From contig JAJEKV010000107.1 in the NCBI GenBank assembly GCA_021234155.1, forward strand, positions 3,267,920 through 3,331,919: 64,000 nucleotides of DNA. Reading direction: 5' to 3'. The stretch's first letter is position 1. Each line of letters begins with the position of its first letter. The position numbers and the translations under genes were made by a program. This DNA comes from Isoetes taiwanensis. Taxonomy: Eukaryota > Streptophyta > Lycopodiopsida > Isoetales > Isoetaceae. Under the pieces are notes generated by a model. It worked only from the letters and a program-made list of their open reading frames with translations, did not search any database and was not told where the DNA came from. Positions 13,799 to 25,654 of the stretch are shown here, piece after piece.

Positions 13799-13831
13799 AT
13801 TCTCCCCCTAGTTCTTACGCCTCACTTTCGT

Positions 13832-13844
13832 TATGAATATTGTC
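13832..13844. repeat. Target-site duplication of LINE-B, right copy
   Basis: TATGAATATTGTC, identical to 7172-7184, immediately outside the LINE-B 5' end. Confidence 0.93.
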
Positions 13845-16800
13845 ATTGGTATTAATATGCCTTTCATATGTCTTTTCTTGGAGCTACATATAGTCTCACG
13901 TGTAAAATTCATTTACTACATGTTCTTTTGCTCACTATTTTCCTTAGTATTACAACTGATAGATAGATTAAAAGAGTAAGCTCTTTAATGATGGTGATGT
14001 AAAGTAGTAGTACTCCATAATGGTTCACAATGCTAAATGCAAGTGAAGTTCAAACTTCAATTGTAACATAGCAAGTGAAATTGCATAGGTCAACATAATA
14101 TCTAAGATAGACCCATCTTTGGACTGACACTTACTCCAAGGCTTTGATTTTTTGGACATAAAAGCCTAGGCTTAAATTATAACACTTTGAGCTGTTTAAC
14201 AATCATTATTTAGGTCATATTTACATGCACAAATTTTGATAATACAAGAACTTATGTATTTGAGTTTGGCACTATATGAGTTATTTAATGGTAAACTTAT
14301 GTGGCAAAATGTCGAGAAAAGTCTATAGTAATCTCTTTGGTTCCCTATTCCTTTTTCTTGAATCTTTTGGTAGTGAATGCAAATTTTAATATGCTCTCAG
14401 CTCGTTGCTTTACAGGAACTAGCCTGCAATCAAGTTAAGAGCTTAGCATTCTATTGATGGACTTGGGGATGCTCTTCCTTGCACCATTATTGCAGTAGCG
14501 TCCACAGCAACAAAAAAAATGTGATTTTACCTCTCTAGGAAAGCGGTGACGACCGAAAGGTCTTTGAACAAGAATCGTCGGGGAATATGAAATAGGCTTT
14601 GTAAAGTCAATGATGCAAAGCCAATTACGCATTCTCTTAAGGTAAGTCTTTTCTTCTCTTCATTACTTTCATTATTTGCGGATCTAATCCTAAACTTCTT
14701 TGGGCGTTCACTAGCATTGGGGTTTCAATTAAGATGTTGTTTTCTAGAGCCATTGCACAATACATAGATTTAGTTTTCATTCTCAATCTCTCTTGAATGA
14801 TCGATCTTCCTAATATATTAGACAAAACTTGGACTTATTTAGATTCAATAGATAGCACTTCAAAATATATGTATTGTTTAATTCTTCTTGATTGTTATAA
14901 TTTTTATAAGTTTTAATTATATAACTTTATCTTTAAATTAAAATCTTAATAGTTATTTAAGCATAAAATTGCTTTCTAACTAATTTACTTGAATCTATTT
15001 AGAATTAAACATCTGAAGAATATAAAATTTCAAATTTCATGACTTAAAGCTATGATAAAATTTTATAAGTTACAAATTTTTACATTTTAGAAACACTTTA
15101 GAAAATTTTAGATTGAAATTAATTAAATGATAAAGTTAATGTTTTTAGTTTTAATAATAACTACTGAATAATCTATTATTGATGACATAAAAATATATTA
15201 AAACTTAATCAATAATAAGCTATTTATTTCTTAAAATATAAACGTAATTTTTTAATTAATTTAAATTTAACACTTTTCTTTAAATGTTTTGAAAAATAGC
15301 ATTTTAATCATATATATTTTATCTTAGATGAAAAATTATTTCTAAATAGATTAAAGTGAAGATTAGTTTAGAAAACAGTTTTTATACTTTAGTAACCATC
15401 ATATTTTAATCTAAAATTAAATAGGACAAGTTATAAAAGTCAATAAAAGTGAAAAATATATAAAGTCTTATCATGACATCCTTGAAATATATCTATTAAA
15501 TTTGAATAAGTGCAAGTTTTGTTCCACATGTCGGGGCTGTAGTCTTTGCTAGAATCAAAGTAGTTCCCACACCAAGGCAAATGAGTGGCCCGAGCTTGGC
15601 ATTTTTATTCTACTTGAGAGTGTGATTATCCTCTAGCATGCCCACATGGATATTCATGAAAACTATATAAAACGTTGCAGTTACTTGACTTTTATGGCCT
15701 TTATTAATATGTTAAGATTTAATAAATGCGGCTCTCTTTCTTGGATCAGGTTGCTTGGAGCTCTGATCTCACATGCAAAATGTTCGCAACTTTAAAATGT
15801 GCTATTTACTCTATTCGATTAATATTCTTTTAATATCTGCGAGTCCCATAAAGTAAAATTTGTGCTATAGATTGAAGCATCACCCATATTAGTGGTAAGT
15901 CATGCATTATATTGTTGCTTCCATTTGTTAGGGTTCTAAATTTGAAATCATTGCACTTGGAGTTTTGAAACCTTTGTATATTTTTGGAGGGCATTTGTTG
16001 TGTTATCAAAGTCTTGATTCGCATTATTGTCCATTAATGGAAGAAAGAATATGCTTTTAGATGTGGAAGAAAGCCTTATATCTCTGCAACAAAAAAGAAG
16101 CATGAGTTCATAATTCAACGTCACGGCTTTATATATCCACTTTTAGGGTACTACTTTTTTCGAAAACCATGCATAAATTCTGAGTCTACCTATTGTCACA
16201 TTTTAGCATTTTAAGTTTGCTGAATTAAGATGAATGAGTCATGTAAGTTCAAAGTGCTGGCCATTGTGGGACCCGGAGCCTACATTAATGTCCAATGATG
16301 CGCCAAGAATGCGAGATTTTTTACTTTATCATTACCTTTTGTTTCTAAAGTGTATTCTTCTAACATGTGTCACATGGCAAGCTTTGTGCTCTTGTTGAGC
16401 ATATACACATTAGTGGTAAGTCATGCATTCTACATTGCTTCCATTTCTATCATTTGTAGCTTTTTAGGGCTCTAAATTTGGGTTGCTTGCAGTTGGAATT
16501 TGTAAATTCGTTTGTTGTTTAATTTTTAGAGGGTTCAAATAAGCTGGATTTCATGGAATTTCGATTGCTTAGTGGAATGTGGAGGATGTAACTTCTATAT
16601 TAAATTTAGCACTATGCAACTATGATGTCATGAAATGAGTAGGATTTGATCTTTTTAAGGTCTTTACTTTTGAAGTCATTCTTGGAAGTGGATGTTATTG
16701 ATCGGGCATGAGACAGATTGGTTGATACTTAACGATTTCTTCTAACATATTGGTATAGGAGATACTTACAAATGGTTTTCACACATAATAATTATGTTGT

Positions 16801-17759
16801 TTGTTGTGACTGCTATAGATCTAGAGGGTGACATTTGGCAGTTAGTATGTGGAACAATGTCCTTATAGAGACGAGGCGATCAAGGGCCACCCTCTGAAGA
16901 GGCAAGAACCTATCTCCTGCAATAAGATTTGATATGGGATTATGGACTTCACCCACAATACCCGTGCTAAGAAGGCTTTCTGCACCTGTTCCAAGACTTC
17001 AACCCACATAAAAGGATGGGCTCCATAAAGGCTCTGAGAATAGGTGCGACTGATGGGCCCAATCATACAACTCCACTCCGTGACTCTCGTTCTACATTTG
17101 CATATAGTGCCTTAAGCCGTGGTATACATTTTGGAACTAAATGAAGGTTTTCTTATATTGTGATATTCATTTGAGGATTTGATATTTTGTTTTTTGGCCA
17201 CAAAACTAACTACAAACGCGGTTCGAATTTCACATAGTTGAGGATGTGTACTGATTTATCTAGCGTTTTGAGATAAAGCAGATAAATCCTTCTTGAGGCT
17301 AGTTGGTGTCCTCCCCTTCGTGTATTTATATCCCCGCCTCTCTTGGGATTCCCCATCAGCCGCCTTAGAGCGTCTCTCCCTTATTCGCCCTCTTCCCACC
17401 CTCCCCACCCCTCTCCCTAGTTGTGTTGGTGTCCATTTTTCCTCCGTTGTCCTAGGTTGTCTTTAGGTGTGGCTCAGGCCCGTGGGCTGGTGTGTGTGTG
17501 GCGTTATGGTACTCTAGTGGTGTTGTGGTGTGACCAGCCCTTGTGCTAGTTGTCGTGTTCCGGTTTTAGATTTGGTGGTTCTTGAGGCCCTAGTTTGGTG
17601 TGCTCGTGCACCACATTGATTATGTAGGGTTTATTTGTTTCCTTTCTTTTTGCGGGTTGCCCGATGGCGGCCCTTGGAGTTTCTCCATGTGCCTTGGTCT
17701 CAAGCGCCGCGCGCTGATTCTCATTATCTTTGTAGCGGTTGTTTCATCCGGTTGGACTT
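13845..17759. other. AT-rich unassigned intergenic DNA
   Basis: I recognise no gene here. 14840-15500 is very AT-rich with no coding look. A block of about 65 bases (AGTGGTAAGTCATGCATT...) near 15890 recurs near 16410 as a diverged direct repeat. A minus-strand open frame at 17066-16863 (67 codons) has no recognisable domain. From about 17290 the base composition changes: a TATTTATAT box (17323-17331) is followed by a CT-rich, then GT-rich leader, which looks like a plant promoter and 5' UTR. It leads into the LINE-C insertion at 17773 without a clear long ORF. I regard the promoter as a weak call. Confidence 0.5.
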
Positions 17760-17772
17760 TATGCTTTGGATT
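17760..17772. repeat. Target-site duplication of LINE-C, left copy
   Basis: TATGCTTTGGATT, directly before a T-run of about 18 bases. The identical 13-mer is at 19635-19647. Confidence 0.92.
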
Positions 17773-19634
17773 TTTTTTTTTTTTTTTTTTGAAAGCAAGA
17801 GGCGGTTTTATCATTAATTATAAAGTCTCATTAATCAAATTGATAACCAGCTTAGAGTCTCATATTATAAAATTATGAGCTCTATGACATGCATATAGAA
17901 GGAACCACAGTTTGAGATAATGCGAGATAGCCAAAATGATGAGAGATACAAAATGATCGTCGGAGAAAAGCGTTTAGCTTGAGATAGAACTTTCCTTGAA
18001 CTATGAGCACCTACTGAAGCAGATAATCCTTCCCAAAAATAAACCTAGATCGAGGGTTAGAAAAGAGCGGGAGCATGCTTAGGAAAGGGAATGAACAAGG
18101 TGTTTATGGCTCGGAAAGAAAATGAGTTGAAGTAGGCATTGAAGGGATCGGTGAGCCAAAGAAATAATAGTTAGGGCCCCAATTATTGGTGTATAGAATA
18201 GCGGAATTTATCCTTATCCTCCAAGAGTATCGAGGAAGAGATCCATCTGAATCGGCCGGTGATGCATGATTGTAATACATAGTTCTATATCACGTCACCC
18301 TTTTGTCGGAATGAAATTGTGATTTGATAAAAGACCAGAGGCAATGGATCTGGACCACTTCTCTTGGAATATTGAAGCCCATAAGTCCTCGCTTTCTTCC
18401 CGGGCATCTCATGTGACCTTTCCTCATGAGATAAGATTCCATGGAGGAAGCAATGTCATTCTTTATGATGTTGTCTTTTGGAGCTTGGCAGAATGGTGAA
18501 CTGTCATCAAATTTTCTTGCCCCGTCGCCACGAAGGAAATTAAGATACTCTAGGATCATCGTGAGAGAAAGGCATTAGAATCCACAACATTCAAATTTGA
18601 AACAAATAAATCTAAGTAACCCTTAAATTAAGCCAAAATTCTCCCGGTTCTGTCATGATTAGTCCGATATTTCCTTTTTTGAGCAAAGTGGCAATAGTTT
18701 CAAAATCAAATTGAAAATGCATCTTTATCCAAAAGATAGAGAATTTTTTCTTCCCAAACAAGACATGATTCCTGGCTTTCCAAATGTTCCAAAGAGCAAT
18801 GAATATTACTGTGTTTTGAAAGCTATTATTATTCTGGATAAGAGAAATAAGATTACCATGTCTCACAATTCCAAATTTATCTGCAATCCAATTCCAGAAA
18901 CTGTTTAACTTAGGACAATAAAAAATATGATACATGTCCTCTACTGCATTACATCCCATAGGGCAGTTTGGCAGAATGTTGGGATTTCTTTTGGACAATG
19001 AATACAAATTATTCAAAGGCGCCATTGGCAATAAGCCGATAAAGTAGGAAATTTTAGGAGGGCGAGAATGAGTTCCGACATTATGGAAGAGAGTCTTAAG
19101 TTGATCATGATTAATACCCCATTTAATCATAGCTTTACTGTTATTGGGATCAAAAGAGAGAGCATTATAAACATACTTAACTTTGTAATCATCTTTCCCT
19201 CTTAGAGTCCAATCTCCTTTACCAGAGTTAGGAGAAGGATTAGAAATAAAAGGCTTGATAAAGGCATAGACCTTTTTATCGAGAAGAGGTTCCTTTGATG
19301 ATATTTTTTGAGAGAAGTCCAAGAAATAAGTCTACCTCGGAAAAAAGATCTCTCGATAAAATAAAGCCCGCTTCATGCCATTTCTTACGGATCCTAGGGT
19401 GTTTAATGGCCAAAGCGTAAGAATTGAATCAGCGAATAGGGTTCCAAAAAATAGTGATCAATATGAAGTTTGTCTGCCGAGAGATGAACCGGAAATTGGG
19501 GAGATAGAGTTCGTGGTCTTTATCAAATTGCTCATTATAAAGGAGAGATATTGGAGGCAGGTTTCATCTGAACGAAAGCAGAGTTAGGTAATAGATGTTG
19601 AATGGAAGGATGGCCATATAAATTCATCAGATTC
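17773..19634 (-). mobile_element. LINE-C, 5'-truncated L1-type retrotransposon
   Basis: A 1.86-kb insertion between perfect 13-bp duplications, with a T-run (poly(A) tail on the minus strand) at the left end. It contains only the 3' part of ORF2 and the 3' UTR. Such 5' truncation is the common outcome of incomplete target-primed reverse transcription. The zf-RVT protein resembles that of LINE-A (shared LWNIWK pattern and similar flanks), so both belong to one lineage. A further minus-strand open frame at 18559-18290 lies 3' of the zf-RVT stop and has no recognised domain. Confidence 0.92.
18612..19322 (-). pseudogene. LINE-C ORF2 C-terminus with zf-RVT domain
   Basis: An open frame of 236 codons. 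It contains KGDWTLRGKDDYKVKYVYNA, then PPKISYFIGLLPMAPLNNLY, then a zinc-binding pattern CPMGCNAVEDMYHIFYCPK (CX3C...H...C), then LWNIWKARNHVLFGKKKFS. This is the plant reverse-transcriptase zinc-binding domain found after the RT core. RT catalytic motifs are absent because the element is truncated on its 5' side. The frame is unusually well kept compared with the other LINEs here, which suggests a younger copy. Confidence 0.88.
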
Positions 19635-19647
19635 TATGCTTTGGATT
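19635..19647. repeat. Target-site duplication of LINE-C, right copy
   Basis: TATGCTTTGGATT, identical to 17760-17772. Confidence 0.92.
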
Positions 19648-20200
19648 CCCCGTGTTGTTCCCTTATGCTTATTCGCCCAACAAAGCTGGTCAGCTGTCTT
19701 CTATTATATTGCGCGTCCATATGTTAATTGCTCCCGAAATAAAAAATTTCCAACCAACAAGTGAACCCAAACACAAAATCTGGCACATCCATGCCAAAAT
19801 ATATGAAGACATATGATCCCATTAAAGTTTTATGGGTCATTAAGGGCCCAATTCCGATGCCAACATGGAAAACCCATAGCTACTACCTTAGACGGCATGA
19901 ACAGGCTCTTTTTAGCCAGGCTTGAAGCTATATCCTAACTGTCGTTCATCAGCAGGTTCGACATGATCCCAACCTATTTGAGTTTCAGGGTTGGTGGGTT
20001 GGAGGGAATTATTGCAACTCCGTCCAGCCTTGAGTTACTGCCGAAAGTTTTGGAAATTTTTCCCTCTCTATTAAAACTCTGTCTGGCTCTCTCGCGCTTT
20101 TTCTTAGCGCCATCTGCATCTTCTCCAAGCTCTATGCCTAGGTATTTTCATAAGCTTCATGAGCGGCAGTGTAATATTTAAACATTTGATGTTTTTCTCT
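19648..20200. other. Unassigned flank between LINE-C and the copia element
   Basis: This is the continuation of the DNA interrupted by LINE-C. A plus-strand open frame at 19963-20181 (72 codons) has no recognised domain. Nothing else can be supported. Confidence 0.5.
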
Positions 20201-20835
20201 TGTTGAATTTAAGTTGGTTCATCACATATTAGAGCTCGAGCAATACATCAAGTTGTGCATATATTTTATGCAGTAAAAGCTTCTGAGGAAATTGTTCACA
20301 GGTTATCTAGCCCTATTGTATAGCCCAGGGCAAATATTACACCATTAAACCTATAAAGGCATTTAACGATATGGTTTTTGAACCATAAGGTTAATGGTTT
20401 GATTTATCCCATATTAAACGTGTACACGGCCCGATATCATGGAGGGAAACTCCATATGAATAGGAGCTTCGGCTAGGTAGATTCGATTACCATAACCGCC
20501 CGAATCGAGCCTATAAGGCGGTGCATAGGCGGCTTATTGATTGAGCTGGAGTGGGAATTAAACTAAGGAGGAATCACAGGATTGAATAGTGGTTCGATGG
20601 TTGTCTTCCGAGCGGGCAAACATGCTACAGTAAATAAGTCAATCTCTTTTCTACAGTGTTTATTTGCTACAGTATTACTAAGGTTTTTATTGACATATTC
20701 AAACTATAACCTATGGAATGATTATGAATTGATCATTGTCTTGATGTGTGATCATTGTGCATTGTCTTGATGGTATTCATAAATTCATCAAGCAATATTA
20801 AGAAATAGATTGAAGTGCATTGTCTATTTCTAACA
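20201..20835 (+). repeat. Copia 5' LTR
   Basis: A 635-bp sequence from TGTTGAATTT to TTTCTAACA, with short inverted ends TGTT/AACA. It is intact and serves as the reference for the 3' LTR. The last 161 bases (20675-20835) are identical to 28761-28921. The first ~474 bases differ from 25655-26136 at about 15 clustered spots. Confidence 0.93.
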
Positions 20836-20836
20836 T

Positions 20837-20848
20837 TGGTATCAGAGC
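20837..20848 (+). promoter_or_regulatory. Primer-binding site for initiator methionine tRNA
   Basis: TGGTATCAGAGC starts one base after the 5' LTR. This 12-mer is the standard plant copia primer site, complementary to the 3' end of initiator tRNA-Met, where minus-strand cDNA synthesis begins. Confidence 0.92.
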
Positions 20849-20888
20849 AAGTGCCAGGTTCTAAGCATACTAAAGGAAGTTGTACATC

Positions 20889-21937
20889 ATGTCAAGTCGA
20901 TTTGGAGCCAGTTTGCTTAGCACTGTAGAAGTCTATAAGGGAGGGCCTGGATTCCAGGTATGGAAAGATGCAGTCAAGCACATTCTGGAAGTGGAAGACC
21001 TTTGGGATCTTGTAGATCCAGATGGTGTCACTAATGTGGACTTCAATATCCTCACAAGGTCAGTATCTGAAGGTTCAGTTAATATGAGACAAAATGCAGG
21101 TGCAGTGCCACCAAATCACGAAAGGTGCAGCGAGGGAGCAGTCTTGTAAGGTCTGGAAGATCTTTGTATTCAAGAATCAAAGAAGCTCAGGGAATCATCA
21201 CATGCAAGGTAAGCCCTACCATTAGGCTTAAACTTAGAAACATGAATCCAAGGCAAATGTGGTCTTATCTATTGAAACATTTTGAGGAAAAGACTTCCTC
21301 CCAAATTGATCTGCTAGAAACAGAGTTAAGAAATTTAAAACTAAAGGAAGAGGGAGATGTCTCAGATTTCTTCAACACCTTTGACAACATTGTTCTTGAT
21401 TTAGTCAAGCAGGGGGTAAATATCTCTGAAAGAAGTCAAGTCCTACAAATCTCTAGGGCAGTAAGTGACAATGAAAATTTGTCTCTATTCATAAGAAACA
21501 TGAGTAAGACGAGGGAAGAAGCAGAGAACACTTTGAGAACAGAATATGAGCAGAAGAAAATTATGAGGGAAGGGGAGGAAACCTCTGAAATATTTTTTGC
21601 TGGCAGAAAGAATCAAGTTACTTGCTACAACTGCAATGAGCCTGGTCATTTTAAAAATGAGTGTCCAAAAAATAAAAAGGAATTCAATTGTTATACTTGT
21701 GGTGGTAAAGGACATGTTGCAGCCAAATGTCCAACTCCAAAGGACTATGGCAGAGGAAAAAATAAAGGGTTCACAAGTAGAGGAGGAAAATTAAGCTCGG
21801 AAGGGGGTCGAGGCAAGAAACCAAATGGGTACATTTGTGGCCAAGGAGCAAGAAGAAAAAAGGAAAAGTCTGATGTTGATGAAGATGATGAGGTAAGATT
21901 TGCATTTACCATTGTTGAGAAAAAATCAAGATGCTAA
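20889..21937 (+). pseudogene. Copia gag (capsid / nucleocapsid) with one frameshift
   Basis: The likely start is the ATG at 20889 (MSSRFGASLLSTVEVYKG), 53 bases after the LTR. The first frame stays open to 21149, while the continuing Gag sequence is in another frame from 21125 to 21937, so one frameshift breaks the gene. The middle part has the UBN2/retrotransposon-gag pattern (MWSYLLKHFEEKTSSQIDLL). The nucleocapsid part at about 21619-21730 carries two CX2CX4HX4C zinc knuckles, CYNCNEPGHFKNEC and CYTCGGKGHVAAKC, which bind the genomic RNA. A basic then acidic tail follows. Total about 349 codons, normal for copia Gag. Confidence 0.9.
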
Positions 21938-23182
21938 TAAATCAAAACTCTTGTAGTTGATAGTGGAATTTGAAAGATCAGTCCAATCTTGATCTGGCAA
22001 AAAAATGTTCAAAATCACACTCTAGAAGAATATAAGTTGGAAATGGAGATGTACAAGAAATAGAAGGAAGAGGACTTACTCATAGATCTTGATGGGAACA
22101 TAGTTGATGTTGAAAATGTCTTGTGTGTTCCCACAATTATAAAAAATCTGATTTCTATGAAGCCCGGGTTAGTGGATTTAGGCTACAAAGTCAATTTTGA
22201 CTCAAAAGGTTGTAACATCTATCTTGACAATATATTGAAGTTCCATGCAAACCGTGTTGGCAATTTGTTTCAAATGGAAACTATTGGTCATGATAGTGTA
22301 AACACCATAAATATTCCAGAATTTGAACTTTGGCATGACAGGCTGGCTCACACACATTGCAATAACTTGAAATATTTAGCCAAAAAGGGATGGCTCAAGT
22401 GCAAAGACATCAAATCTGAAAATTTCAAGTGTGAGGGATGTATTCTTGGGAAAACAAATAGACAGCCATTCAAACATTCTAAAACAAGAGCAAGTGAAGT
22501 TCTTGAACTCGTACATACTGATCTTTGTGGGCCTTTGAATGTGAGAGGAAGGACAAATAAAAGATACTTCATATCTTTTATTGATGATTTCAGTAGAAAA
22601 TGCAAAGTCTACTGCTTAGAAAGGAAGTCTCAGGCATTAAATGCTTTTAAGCAATATGTCACTGAAATGGAAAGAGAGACAGGAAAAAAATTGAAGTGCA
22701 TCAGATCTGACAGGGGAGGAGAATATTTATCTGCCAAGTTTAGACTTTTTTGCATTGCTCATGGCATTAAAAGACAACTAACCTGCAGGTACACACCTCA
22801 ACAAAATGGAGTAGCTGAAAGAAAAAACAGGACCATTATGGATGCTGTGAGATCTATGATCAAGAAGAGTGGCCTGCCAAACTATTTGTGGGAAGAGGCC
22901 TTGAAGACAGCAATTATGATTCAAAATAAACTTCCCTCTTCGAGCATTAAAGGTAATGTACCTGATCTCTTATGGTCAAATAGTAATGATGGCATAGACT
23001 ATGAAATGTTTAAAACATATGGCTGTATAGCATATACTCATGTCCCTAATGAATTGAGAAAGAAGTTAGATGATAAAGCAAGTATTGGATTTCTCGTGGG
23101 CTATGATGAGGAGTCAAAGGGGCTACTGGGATATTTGTGCGAAGAAAAGAAAATTATAATTGTCGAGGGATGTAATATTTGA
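21938..23182 (+). pseudogene. Copia protease remnant and integrase
   Basis: After gag, the protease DSG is visible at 21959-21967 but is followed one codon later by a stop, and much of the protease seems deleted. From 22121 an open frame of 353 codons carries the GAG-pre-integrase/zinc part (HDRLAHTH near 22333, CEGCILGK near 22432) and the integrase core with HTDLCGP, SDRGGEY and QQNGVAERKNR marking the D,D-35-E catalytic triad. The C-terminal part has the usual TYGCIAYTHVP block. The frame breaks at about 23170, inside the phrase that normally reads into the region before RT. Integrase inserts the cDNA into the host chromosome. All catalytic residues appear present, but it cannot be made as one polyprotein. 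Confidence 0.9.
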
Positions 23183-23521
23183 TGAACAAGTTGTGTATAA
23201 GGATAGATATAAAAAAGGGCGGTCTTGAATGACAAAGTTAAAGTTGAGAAAAAAAAAAAATCAGCCAGAATGTTGACATAGATTCGCACCAAGAGGATGA
23301 GGATTCAATAGCAGGAACCCATGCAAACAATGAAATCGTGGAGCCAAAGAATATTGGAGACCAACACACACCACCAATTTCATAGTAAAAGGAAAACACA
23401 GTGTAGAAAGACTTTTTGAAAGATATACCGAAAATATAGAGGAATATGGAAGAAATAACTTGGGGGGAGAGCGGAGAATTGAAACGACAATATGTGGAAC
23501 ATGAGCAAATAATGGCCATCC
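23183..23521 (+). other. Copia integrase-RT linker, decayed
   Basis: Plus-strand sequence between integrase and RT, with stops in all frames and an A-run near 23250. This is normally a poorly conserved linker in copia polyproteins. No domain is seen. Confidence 0.7.
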
Positions 23522-23766
23522 TTGAAAACATTACAATTCCTCGAGTCTTATGAAGAGGCAATGGAATGTGCAGATAAAGAGCAATGGCATAAAGCCATGA
23601 ATGATGAAATGGATTCATTCCGGAAAACACAAACATATGAGATAGTAGACTATCCAACAAAGGAAAATGTTATAGGATGCAAATGGCTATTCAAAATAAA
23701 GGAAAATGCAGATGGGAGCAGGAAGTACAAGGCAAGGCTTGTGGCAAAAGGATATACTCAAAGACA

Positions 23767-24322
23767 CATTAGGGTTTTTTTGAGATTAAAAAAGGGCCTT
23801 CAAAACATGCCAACTAAGCCAAATGAAGATAAATGAACTACAATCGAAAATCGAGCTGGACGGGTCCGGTCGCCAAAAAATATTATAACTAACTCACTGG
23901 ATCACTTTTTCTAGCATAACTATTAATAGAAAAGTCCAAATGAGCTCTCGTTTAGTGCAATAGATAGATCTCATTGAGATCTTTCCAATCTTAGGTGTTT
24001 TGCACATATTTTAACTACTTATGATTGTCAAAACTCCAAAAAATATGGTTTTTACTATTTTTTACTATCCTACGGCGCTAAAAGATATGCAAAACCACCC
24101 AAGGTTGGAAAGATCTCAATGAGATCTATCTATTGCACCAAACAAAAGCTCATTTGGACTTTTCTATCAACACTTATGCTAGAAAATGTGTGATCCATGA
24201 GAGTTAGTTATAATCATTATTTGGACTGGATCGGATTACCGCCTGCTTACGATTGGTAGTTCATATAGCTTTAGTCGCCAATTCTTAGAAGGCCCTTTTA
24301 TGATCTCAAAAAATCCCTAATG
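23767..24322. mobile_element. Fold-back MITE inserted in copia RT
   Basis: The ends are inverted: CATTAGGGTTTTTTTGAG at the left, and at the right the complement of CATTAGGGATTTTTTGAG, with the match continuing to AAAAGGGCCTTC over about 35 bases. The complementarity goes on inward across most of the 556 bases, for example the block around AGATCTCATTGAGATCT, so the whole unit can fold into one long hairpin centred near 24045. No coding potential, as usual for MITEs. The RT codons on either side (KGYTQR and GLDFEE) show that it is an insertion. I could not define a clean target duplication, so the superfamily is open. Confidence 0.88.
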
Positions 24323-25644
24323 AGGACTGGATTTTGAGGAAACATACTCCCCTATTGTGAAATTGACTAGTATTAGAACATTGCTTGCTGTTGCAAATGC
24401 TCAAGATCTTGAAATACATCACATGGATGTTAAAACTGCTTTCCTAAATGCCAAATTGGAAGAAAAAGTATTCATGCAACAAGCACCAGGTTATGAGCAG
24501 CAAGAAAATAAAGTTTGGAGGCTCAACAGTATGTTTATACTGACTGAAACAATCTCCTAGGGAGTGGTACACTTGTATGGACAATTTCCTCAAGGAACAA
24601 GGATTTGAGAAATTCCAAAATGATGGCAACCTCTATAGATATAAGCAAGCAAGTAACTTTTGCATCATAGCTTTATATGTTGATGATTGCATTATGGCGT
24701 GACTAATCATTTAAGTGTCCCGAATCATTGCAAAGAGATTTTAAGTTCAAGATTTGAGATGTCGATTTAGGGAGCTAAGACACTTTAAGGTATTGAAGTA
24801 TGTAGAAACAGAGATCAAAGGGTTTTGAAGTTACAACAATGCAAGCACATAGAAAATATGCTCAAAAGGTTTAACCTTGTGGATGCACATCCAGCAAAAA
24901 CTCCAGTAGTTCCAGGACACAGGCTGACAGAAGATAAACCTCTCACTGAAAAGGATGTAAAAGAAATGGAAAATGTTCCATATAGATCATTAATTGGGTG
25001 TTTGTTGTACCTGGCAAACAACACGAGACCAGACATTTCATACATTGTAAATATCTTAAGCAGGAGGTGCCATAATCCAACCAAAGATCACTGGACTGCA
25101 GGCAAAAGAGTTCTAAAATATCTTAAGGGGACCAAAACACATGGAATAACATTTAATTCTGAAAACCTACAGCTATGTGCATACAATGATGCAGATTGGG
25201 GAGGGATCTGTCAAACCAGAAGTCCACCTCAGGATTTGTTGTATTTTTAGGAGGTGGTGCCATAACTTGGAAAAGCAAAAAGCAAAATGCTATTGCCATG
25301 TCCTCAGCAGAAGCTGAGTATACAGCCTCATCCTTGGTTGCTAAAGAGATATGTTGGCTAAGAAGATTGCTGGATGAATTGGAGTACAAACAAACAAGTC
25401 CAACACAAATTTTCTTGGACAACCAAAGCCGCATTGCTATTGTGAAAAATCCAGTACACCATGATAGAACCAAGCACATTGAATTAAACATACATTTTAT
25501 TCGTGACTTGGCTAGCAAACAGTACATTGAGATGGTATATGTGAATCTTGCTAAACAAAGTTGCGAACATCTTCACAAAGGCACTCACCGGTTAAATTCA
25601 AAGCAGTTCAAATTAGACATGCAAAGTTACGAGAATAGTGTGAT

Positions 25645-25654
25645 GAAGGAGGAA
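25645..25654 (+). promoter_or_regulatory. Polypurine tract of the copia element
   Basis: GAAGGAGGAA lies immediately before the 3' LTR start (TGTTGA at 25655). It is the expected primer for plus-strand DNA synthesis. Confidence 0.88.

Larger units (their letters stand above)
7185..13831 (-). mobile_element. LINE-B, near full-length L1-type retrotransposon
   Basis: This 6.65-kb insertion is bounded by perfect 13-bp direct repeats (TATGAATATTGTC at 7172-7184 and 13832-13844). Its left end is a T-run (7185-7193), the poly(A) tail of a minus-strand element. Inside, from high to low coordinates, come a 5' UTR, an ORF1-like region, then ORF2 with endonuclease, RT and zf-RVT parts. A poly(A) tail plus variable-length duplication is the signature of target-primed reverse transcription. 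The size and the presence of 5' sequence suggest a full-length copy. Reading frames are broken many times, so it is an old insertion. It is of a different L1 lineage from LINE-A: the ORF1 sequences do not resemble each other. Confidence 0.93.

Noticed and set aside
14435-14640. Possible exon (GLGDALPCTIIAVAS frame) recalling small DNA/RNA-binding proteins
   Set aside because: Resemblance is weak, frames break within 100 bases and no splice structure can be supported.
17620-17878. Open frames containing Phe or Lys runs at the LINE-C tail
   Set aside because: The runs are the translated poly(A)/poly(T) tail at the insertion junction.
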